A DNA stretch of 64,000 nt. Source: Cenococcum geophilum 1.58. Taxonomy: Eukaryota; Ascomycota; Dothideomycetes; Gloniales; Gloniaceae. Every line of letters begins with the position of its first letter. Position 1 is the first letter of the stretch. The notes under the pieces are model-generated. The model was not told the origin of the DNA and ran no database searches. It saw nothing but the letters and a program-made list of their open reading frames with translations. This document shows positions 58,579-64,000 of this stretch, one piece after another. The DNA is taken from contig KV748247.1 of NCBI GenBank assembly GCA_001692895.1, forward strand, positions 124,001 through 188,000. The letters are read 5' to 3'. Both the position numbers and the translations under genes were made by a program.

Positions 58579-59569
58579 GCCTCCTCCCATCTATAAATAC
58601 TCCCTTCTCTATACCTTCCTCTCTTCTTTTCTTCTTCCTTATAAAAGCTAGAGGTGCTCTAATACCCCTCCCTAGTCCCCACTAAGGGATTTATTAGTTG
58701 ACGTGGTAATATAAATAGCATCTAACGAGGAGACGGGTAAAAGAGGAGATAGAAAGAACAGAGGGGCGTCCAGTAAGTGTTAGTTAAGTAACATTAATGT
58801 CTATATTATAGCTGCCTAATCTCCTATACTCGCAGGCCTCCTCCCATCTATAAATACTCCCTCCTTTATACTTTCCTCTCTTCTTTTCTTCTTCCTTATA
58901 AGAGCTAGAGGTGCTCTAATACTCCTTTCTAGTCCCCACTAAGGGATCTATTAGTTAACGTAGCGATATAGATAGCATCTAATAAGGAGACGGGTAAGAG
59001 AGGAGATAGAAAGGACGGAGGGGCGTCTAGTAGGTGTTAGTTAAGCAACGTTAATATCTATATTATAGCTACCTAATCTCCTATACTTGTAGGCCTCCTC
59101 CTGTCTATAAATACTCCCTCTTCTACACCTTCCTCTCTTCTTCTTTCTTCTTCCTTATAAGAGCTAAAGGTGCTCTAATACCTCTCCTTAGTTCCCACTA
59201 AGGGATCTATTAGTTAATATGGCGATATAAATAGCATCTAATAAGGAGATAGGTAAGAAAGGAGATAGGAAGGACGGAGGGGCGTCTAGTAGGTATTAGT
59301 TAAGTAACGTTAATGTCTATATTATAGCTGCCTAATCTCCCGTTTGTAGGCCTCCTCCTATTTATAAATACTCCCTCTATACCTTTCTCTCTTTTTCTTT
59401 CTTTTTCCTTATAAGAGCTAGAGGCGCTCTAATACCCCTTTTTAGTCTCAACTAAGGGATCTATTGGTTGATATAGCGATATAGACAGCATCGGACAAGG
59501 AGACGGGTAAGAGAGGAGATAGAAAGGACGGAGGAACCTCCGGTAGGTGTTAGTTAAGCAATATTAACG
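58579..59569 (+). repeat. 257-bp tandem array, 3.9 copies
   Basis: Units begin gcctcctccc at 58579, 58836, 59093 and 59350, exactly 257 bp apart; the last is cut at about 59569. Each unit has tataaata near its start, a pyrimidine tract, the small inverted word agagctagaggtgctct, the block cccactaagggatc and ggagacgggtaagagaggag. No coding frame. The layout (TATA, pyrimidine tract) resembles a promoter or LTR fragment. Confidence 0.95.
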
Positions 59570-59831
59570 GCGGTTTTCGTCACCCAAAAATTGCGTTACG
59601 TGACGACAATTGGGAACGTAAGGCGCCTTAACCTTACTACTACTTCTAAATTAAGTAAAAGCTCTATATAGGGGGGTCCCAGGGGGTCTCCCCCTGGAAA
59701 ACCTTATCTCTATATATATTAATTAAAGTCTATATAATAAAGCTCTAAATTAAAGCTTTAGGTTAATTAATTGGCTTATTACTTATAACCTTAGGTTAAA
59801 ATTTTCGTTAGGGGGCTAACGATCCGCATGT
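59570..59831. other. right subterminal region with hairpins
   Basis: Holds an inverted word pair cgtcac/gtgacg (59578-59605), a strong GC hairpin ccaggggg-tct-ccccctgg (59679-59697) in otherwise AT-rich sequence, and a second hairpin cgttag-cccc-ctaacg at about 59807-59822. Such hairpins near an end are seen in Helitron-type elements. No coding sequence. Confidence 0.7.
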
Positions 59832-59933
59832 TTATTTAGTGGTTGTTAAGATATAAAATGCGATTTTTCTAATTTTTAATAAGTTTTAAAGTGGCCGACT
59901 CGCTTGCATGGCTAACTCGCTTATTAAGTACGT
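59832..59933 (-). repeat. right terminal inverted repeat of the 18.9-kb element
   Basis: Inverse of 41057-41149, about 9 bp longer. Contains ccgactcgctt (59895-59905) and the RIP-altered ctaactcgctt (59912-59922). Followed by TA/TTAA and then chromovirus B sequence. Confidence 0.9.
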
Positions 59934-60022
59934 TAATATAAGAAAGGTTTAAACTTAAGAATAAAGATAAGCTAAAAGTTAACCTAAGACACTAAGCGTA
60001 TTATACGTTGGTATAGATTATA
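59934..60022 (+). pseudogene. chromovirus B internal fragment, right of the 18.9-kb element
   Basis: aggtttaaacttaa..aaagataagc..agttaacctaa matches copy A at about 1465-1540. It proves that the left and right flanks of the 18.9-kb element come from one interrupted copy. Ends at 60022. Confidence 0.85.
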
Positions 60023-60115
60023 CGAGAATTCCGTTAAATTTTCCAAGGAAAATTTCCAAATTGCTGACTTATAGCTAGCAATTTGGTTCCTTGGGGAAAT
60101 TTAACGGAATTCTCG
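60023..60115. repeat. 93-bp inverted repeat (about 40-bp arms)
   Basis: Left arm cgagaattccgttaaatttt, right arm ending aaatttaacggaattctcg; pairing continues through ccaaggaa/ttccttgg and aaattgct/agcaattt around a loop near 60066-60076. Chromovirus B homology stops exactly at its left end. It may be the end of another element or a small fold-back insertion. The open pieces starting at 60083 and 60091 are not genes. Confidence 0.85.
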
Positions 60116-60159
60116 CGCCTACGGCGGGCTTTTGTCCTTCTAAACTCAGTCTGCCTTAC

Positions 60160-60305
60160 TACTGCCCTGCTACTGCCCTCTACTGCCTATTACTGCCCTT
60201 TACTGCCCCCTACTACCCTTTACTGCCCCACTACTGCCCTTTACTACCCACTACCACTATTATACCATCTTTATTATTACCCTTACTACCTTTACTACTC
60301 CCCTT
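60160..60305 (+). repeat. TACTGCCC-type octamer/triplet repeat, block 1
   Basis: Repeated ctactgccc, tactgcccttt and taccactatt words, strongly pyrimidine-biased on this strand. Confidence 0.85.
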
Positions 60306-60867
60306 TTAAATACTAAAATAACTTCTTTTTTATTACTCCTAATATATCTTTATTTCCTAATTTATAGCTATATTTATTACTACTTATATACTATATTTTA
60401 CTAATACTTTAATTACTAATTTATTATTATTAGTATTATTTATATTACTACTATTTCTATATTATTATAATTATTATATTAGTTTATTAATTTTATTACT
60501 ATATTATAACTATTTTAATTTTAATTTTTATCTTTATTCTTACATTTATTTATATTTATAGTACTATTATTATATTAATTCCCTTTTAATTTACTAACTT
60601 TACTACTTAAGATATAGCTATAACTTTTATTTTTACTTTTATTCTAATTTTATATAGTACTACTTTTACTATTATAAAGAGTACTATATATTATAGAATA
60701 CATTTTATATTTAAAATTAAATTCTTCCTTTAAAAATGTTATATAAGATAATTATATATACTAAAGACCCTACTATAAGGACTATTATAAAGACTATTAA
60801 TATTTTTATATATATTTATATAAGATAAGAGTAGAAATAAAAATAAAAATTAGAGTATTAAAGCTTT
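60306..60867. other. very AT-rich stretch
   Basis: About 560 bp made nearly only of A and T in ttatta/tatttat words. No coding or repeat-element signature was recognised. Its composition is more extreme than the rest of the window. Confidence 0.75.
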
Positions 60868-61040
60868 AACTGCCCTTTACTGCCTATTACTACCCTGTAC
60901 TACCTATTACTGCCCTACTACTACCCTACTACTACCCTATTACTACCCTACTACTACCCTATTACTGCCGCACTACTACCCTATTACTACCCTACTACTA
61001 CCCTATTACTGCCGCACTATTACCGTACTACTATAGAATT
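60868..61040 (+). repeat. TACTGCCC/TACTACCC repeat, block 2
   Basis: Tandem tactgccct, ctactaccctattactac and tactgccgcac words in about 170 bp. The reverse strand reads TAGTAGGG/TAATAGGG, superficially telomere-like. Confidence 0.85.
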
Positions 61041-61084
61041 TATATAGCTACCTTATAGTGATATAAAGCTACCTTTATATAATA

Positions 61085-62700
61085 ATCGGCCCGCGAAGCC
61101 CTACTGCACGCGTCTACGTCGCCGCGGGTGGAAACATTATCAGGAAATCGTTCCTTTTGATGGCTAAGTGCAGAGGCGATGGTAGGGAGCCGCCGCAGCG
61201 CATTCAGCGCTGTCGTCGCGGTCCTGTGGTGTTGAGCTCGCGACGCGTACTAAAGTATCGCCCTTAACAACACCAGGAGCCTTACTGCCTCCGCTAAGGC
61301 TCCTGCTCTACCACCTAGGGAGGCCTATTAAGGGATACTGGGATACGAAAACCACCCGATGTACGATTACCTGACTTGTAGCCAGGCCCGAAACTGGCCT
61401 TATTATTAGCCAGTCGACGTGGACGCGTCCTAGGCGTACAACAGGACACCCTTAGGCTTTCACTAGCTCTAAAATCGCAAAAGGAACGCAATAAGGGCGT
61501 AGGGATCCTCTTTTTATAAGAACTTATTAAGGTTAACGCGTTACAGATACCTTATACGAAACTTATTAAGGCCCCGAGGCCACCGTAAAGAACTTATTAA
61601 GGCCCTGCCTAGAGAACTTATTAAGGCCCTACCTAGAGAACTTATTAAGGCTACCTCTATGAGGGTCTATCTAGTATCCGGTACACCCAGGTGACTTAGA
61701 AGAGGGTCTTAATAGGCGTAGTGCGCGCGACCTGGACAGAGACGCGACAGCGACGTGATGGCGACGCGACGGCGATTAGAAGGCTTGACGAGGTAGAAAC
61801 ACAGGCAAAGCTCTAGGCAGCGGAAACACAGGCCAGCTTTAACAGCCCCATGGCGTTCGACCTACGATCGCAGGTAACTCACAGGAGGGTCTTAATAGGC
61901 GTGGTGCACGTAACCTAACGCATATATAAGGCGACTTACAGGAGGGTCTTAATAGGTGTAGTATATATAACCTAATATATATATATATGGGGGAGGCTAT
62001 AGGGGAAATACAGGCCAGTTAGACAAGGTCTTAATAAGTTAAAAACATAGGCTAGCTTATAAAAGGGGGGGATACAAGCTTAGTTAGTAGGAGAGGGGGG
62101 AGTAGGTTGTTTAGCACGGGACCTAGTTTATAGCCCCCTCCTATAAGACACGGTCGGCCTATTATAAGGAGACTTTTATAGGCAACGCGAAACGAGAACT
62201 AGTAGTAGTATAGAATGTAGCGCCCCTATACACTACTAGCCTCCTATAGGGCGTAGTGCGTAGTAGCTACTGCTAGCTTTAGGGACCTTACCCCTTAGCT
62301 AGGCTCTAACCCCTAGTGCACCTAGTAGGTAGATAGGATTACGTCCTAGCTAGAGAGACTACTACATAGCTTAAGAGAATGGATACGCGTGTTAGTATAC
62401 CAATAAATAGGACTACTCGCTCGCTAGGGCAGTACGCTAATAAGGTACGCTTAAGGAGTAAATAGGAGTTACTTAGGTAGTAAAGGCTTTTAGTTAGGCC
62501 TTAACCGTAGAAGGTACCTAAGGCTTCTATATTATAGGATACAGCCACAACGCCCTTATAGGATTACGTTAGTAGGCGCGTAAGACAGGAGTTGCGACCC
62601 CTATAAATGGCAGCTTATACCCATACCGGCGGAAACAATAATAAGAGGCGTAAAACTAGAGGCTATAGAAGGCTCCTAAGCCGTATAAAAGCGTACTAAC
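61085..62700 (+). other. GC-richer block with short repeats, possible LINE 5' region
   Basis: Composition changes sharply at about 61085. It includes four or five copies of gaacttattaaggccc (61518-61655) and three copies of gagggtcttaataggcgtag (61691-61960). A frame at 62380-62660 (MDTRVSIPINRTTRSL) is basic but unrecognised. It may be the 5' untranslated region and ORF1 of the LINE that follows; no zinc knuckle or endonuclease motif was identified. Confidence 0.4.
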
Positions 62701-62989
62701 TCTAGGAGGAGACTCTTATATAGACTGCTGGGGGGCAGACTAGTACTTAGGCTAATAACCTATTATAAGATACCCGAGAGAACTGGTGAAACTCCCTATA
62801 TTATTAGTGGTGGCAGCTAACTACTTGTGGAAAGCCCTGAGCCCTTAGGCTTAGTAAGGGAGAGCTACTTAAAAACTGAGGTAGAGGCCTAGATAAGTAG
62901 GTATATTAAACTCTACTATATTACTAGCTAATATATAACTACCTATAACAACGCCGGCGCCTTACCCTTAAAAAACTAGACTTATAGGG

Positions 62990-64000
62990 CCTCCTCTAAA
63001 GCATCTAGGGGCTCGACTGGGCTATATCTAAAGACTCCCTATAAGCCCTTTAGGAAGGGATTAAATAAGTACTTAAAGAACACTGCCCGCAAGTATAACC
63101 TAGCCAGTAGGCCCGCCGAGAATGGTTACTATATGCCATATAGCTCCACACCAGCGCCCGCTAGGCGCGGCGACAGCACTAGGACTATAACAACCCCTAG
63201 GACTTGCAAAGATACCTAGCACTAAGCAACCAACTCTAGAAAGAAACTAGGAGGGTTAGTTGTAATAACTAGAGGCGCTTTACTTATAAACTCACTAAGG
63301 ATTAATTAAAACCCTATAATAAGGGACTCTAAATCCTATTAAAATGGAGCAGAAAAGTAAGCATAGCGAAGGCGGACCCCCATTTACCAGACCTTAGGAG
63401 GTCTATTAAGGACCCCTTAACAGATAATAATACTATAAAAGTAGACATCCTTATAGCTAAATTCTTTTCTAAGACTGGAATAGCGGACCTTAGCGATATT
63501 AAGATAGAGACAATAATGGAATAAAGAGTACTCAATATTAGCCCTATTATCTTAACAGAAGAAATTAGTAAGCTAATTAGGAGCCTTCTAAATGGAAAAG
63601 CCTTAGGGCTAGATGGTATACTAAACGAAGTTCTTAAAGCAGTTGCCCTAGTTATTATAAAAGACTTAGTAGAAGTAGCTAGCTACTGCTTTACTAATAG
63701 AATAATACTAAAAAGTCTTAAAGAATCCACAACTGTAGTATTATGTAAGGAAGGGAAAAAAGACTACTCTCTCCTAGGCAGCTATAGACTAATTGCCCTT
63801 AAAAACACGCTAGTAAAAGTCCTAAAAAAGCACGTAGCTAATATTATATTAAAAGCAGCGGAAGAGCATAGCCTACTCCCTTGGAACTAGATAGGAGCAA
63901 GGCGCAAGCAATCTACACTATTAGTAGTAGGACTGCTTAGCTCTTGTGTATAAATAGCGTGGCGAACGTGCCATGGGTACGTAGTGTTAATGCTAAGCCT
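62990..64000 (+). pseudogene. LINE ORF2 (Tad1-like) reverse transcriptase, runs off window
   Basis: One frame reads KWSRKVSIAKADPHLPDL, LTDNNTIKVDILIAKFFS and ILTEEISKLIRSLLNGKALGLDGILNEVLK (family: NGKAPGPDGIPNEVLK). Then come FTNRIILKSLKESTTVVL, DYSLLGSYRLIALKNTLVKVL (S-Y-R-P-I-A-L block) and LLPW..IGARRKQSTL, ending in TCHGYVVLMLS, just before the expected F/Y-x-D-D region outside the window. This is the RT part that LINE 1-3 lack, and Pro-to-Leu changes fit RIP. Few stops. Same clade as LINE 1-3, but identity of family cannot be proven because the copies do not overlap. Confidence 0.88.
62990..64000 (+). mobile_element. LINE copy 4 (Tad1-like), 3' part outside window
   Basis: Mobile-element span of the reverse-transcriptase remnant above. 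If the block from 61085 belongs to it, the copy is close to full length at its 5' side, unlike the three truncated copies. The 5' boundary and any target duplication are not resolved. Confidence 0.7.

Larger units (their letters stand above)
41057..59933 (+). mobile_element. 18.9-kb TIR-bounded composite element with Helitron-type gene
   Basis: Inserted in chromovirus B. Left end acgtacttaataagcgag and right end ctcgcttattaagtacgt are exact inverses; the inverted repeat continues with indels for about 93/102 bp. The outer bases read ...TTAACGTAC and GTACGTTAA..., so the duplication is TA (ends 41057/59933) or TTAA (41058/59932). The copy-A empty site (gattaacacgatagagg) has one TTAA. Content in order: left TIR, 226-bp palindrome, Rep/PIF1 helicase pseudogene, 10.8-kb LTR element with two Crypton-like units, gag-like remnant, 257-bp array, GC-hairpin, right TIR. 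Without the LTR element it is about 8 kb. No DDE transposase was recognised. Confidence 0.85.
30204..60022 (+). mobile_element. chromovirus B (same family as A), split into five pieces
   Basis: Pieces of one copy: 30204-30325 and 36315-36615 (5' LTR), 36616-38433, 40397-41056 and 59934-60022 (internal region). They are separated by a copia element, a LINE and the 18.9-kb TIR element, each with its own target duplication. Joined in order the pieces match copy A: 37773 corresponds to base 21, about 40400 to 660, and 59940-60022 to about 1460-1540. It ends abruptly at 60023; pol and the 3' LTR are not in the window. Confidence 0.88.

Noticed and set aside
41057..59933. piggyBac element because of TTAA flanks
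   Set aside because: The ends do not start CCC/CCY, no piggyBac transposase is seen, and TA is an equally good reading of the duplication.
60083..60316. Two overlapping open reading frames of 77 and 72 codons
   Set aside because: They read through an inverted repeat and a TACTGCCC-type repeat; composition is pure repeat (Leu/Pro/Thr/Tyr) and there is no homology to a known family.
61085..61450. rRNA gene fragment suggested by higher GC content
   Set aside because: No recognisable conserved rRNA core sequence was found on either strand.

Overview
The window looks like a gene-free, AT-rich, repeat compartment of a filamentous ascomycete (Pezizomycotina) genome. Almost every reading frame is broken by TAG/TAA. 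The breaks fall where transposon proteins normally carry Gln or Trp, CpA/TpG are visibly depleted and TpA is in excess. This is the pattern of repeat-induced point mutation (RIP, CpA to TpA). All recognisable coding sequence comes from transposable elements or an element-associated RecQ helicase. I see no intact host gene, rRNA or tRNA.

Layout. 1-6405: Ty3/gypsy chromovirus copy A (+), its 5' end outside the window, with a 424-bp 3' LTR. It sits in the integrase of an older minus-strand gypsy element D (6406-~12060). 12061-12595: unresolved. 12596-16497: minus-strand gypsy E, cut off inside RNase H. ~16560-17650 and 24827-27496: two halves of a RIP-mutated RecQ-like helicase gene, split by chromovirus F (17651-24821; 192-bp LTRs; 5-bp target duplication GCGCC). 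F itself carries a 5'-truncated LINE (20949-22003; 13-bp duplication). A second LINE (27509-29727; 12-bp duplication) lies in the distal RecQ region and contains a 130-bp TA-flanked MITE.

30204-60022: a second member of the copy-A family (B), opened by at least three insertions. A 5,984-bp copia element (30326-36309, minus strand, 181-bp LTRs, duplication GTAAC) sits in its 5' LTR. A third LINE (38434-40382; 14-bp duplication) and an 18.9-kb terminal-inverted-repeat (TIR) element (41057-59933; duplication TA or TTAA) sit in its internal region.

The 18.9-kb element is the most interesting object. Behind the left TIR is a 226-bp near-perfect palindrome. Next comes a Helitron-type Rep/PIF1-helicase gene (~41590-46560), then a 10.8-kb LTR element without visible reverse transcriptase (47105-57945; 212-bp LTRs; duplication CTAAT). 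A four-copy 257-bp tandem array and the right TIR close it. Inside the LTR element lie two head-to-tail 3.5-kb units. Each encodes a Crypton-like tyrosine recombinase with a GCR1_C-like C-terminus, and the short sequence ATACCTAT marks all three junctions.

60023-64000: an inverted repeat, pyrimidine-rich triplet/octamer repeats, a very AT-rich stretch, a GC-richer repeat-bearing block, and the reverse-transcriptase part of a Tad1-like LINE running off the right edge.

The nesting gives relative ages: D before A; RecQ before F and LINE 3; F before LINE 1; B before copia, LINE 2 and the 18.9-kb element; LTR element before the Crypton-like units. Protein matches were made by eye from translated motifs; no database search was run.
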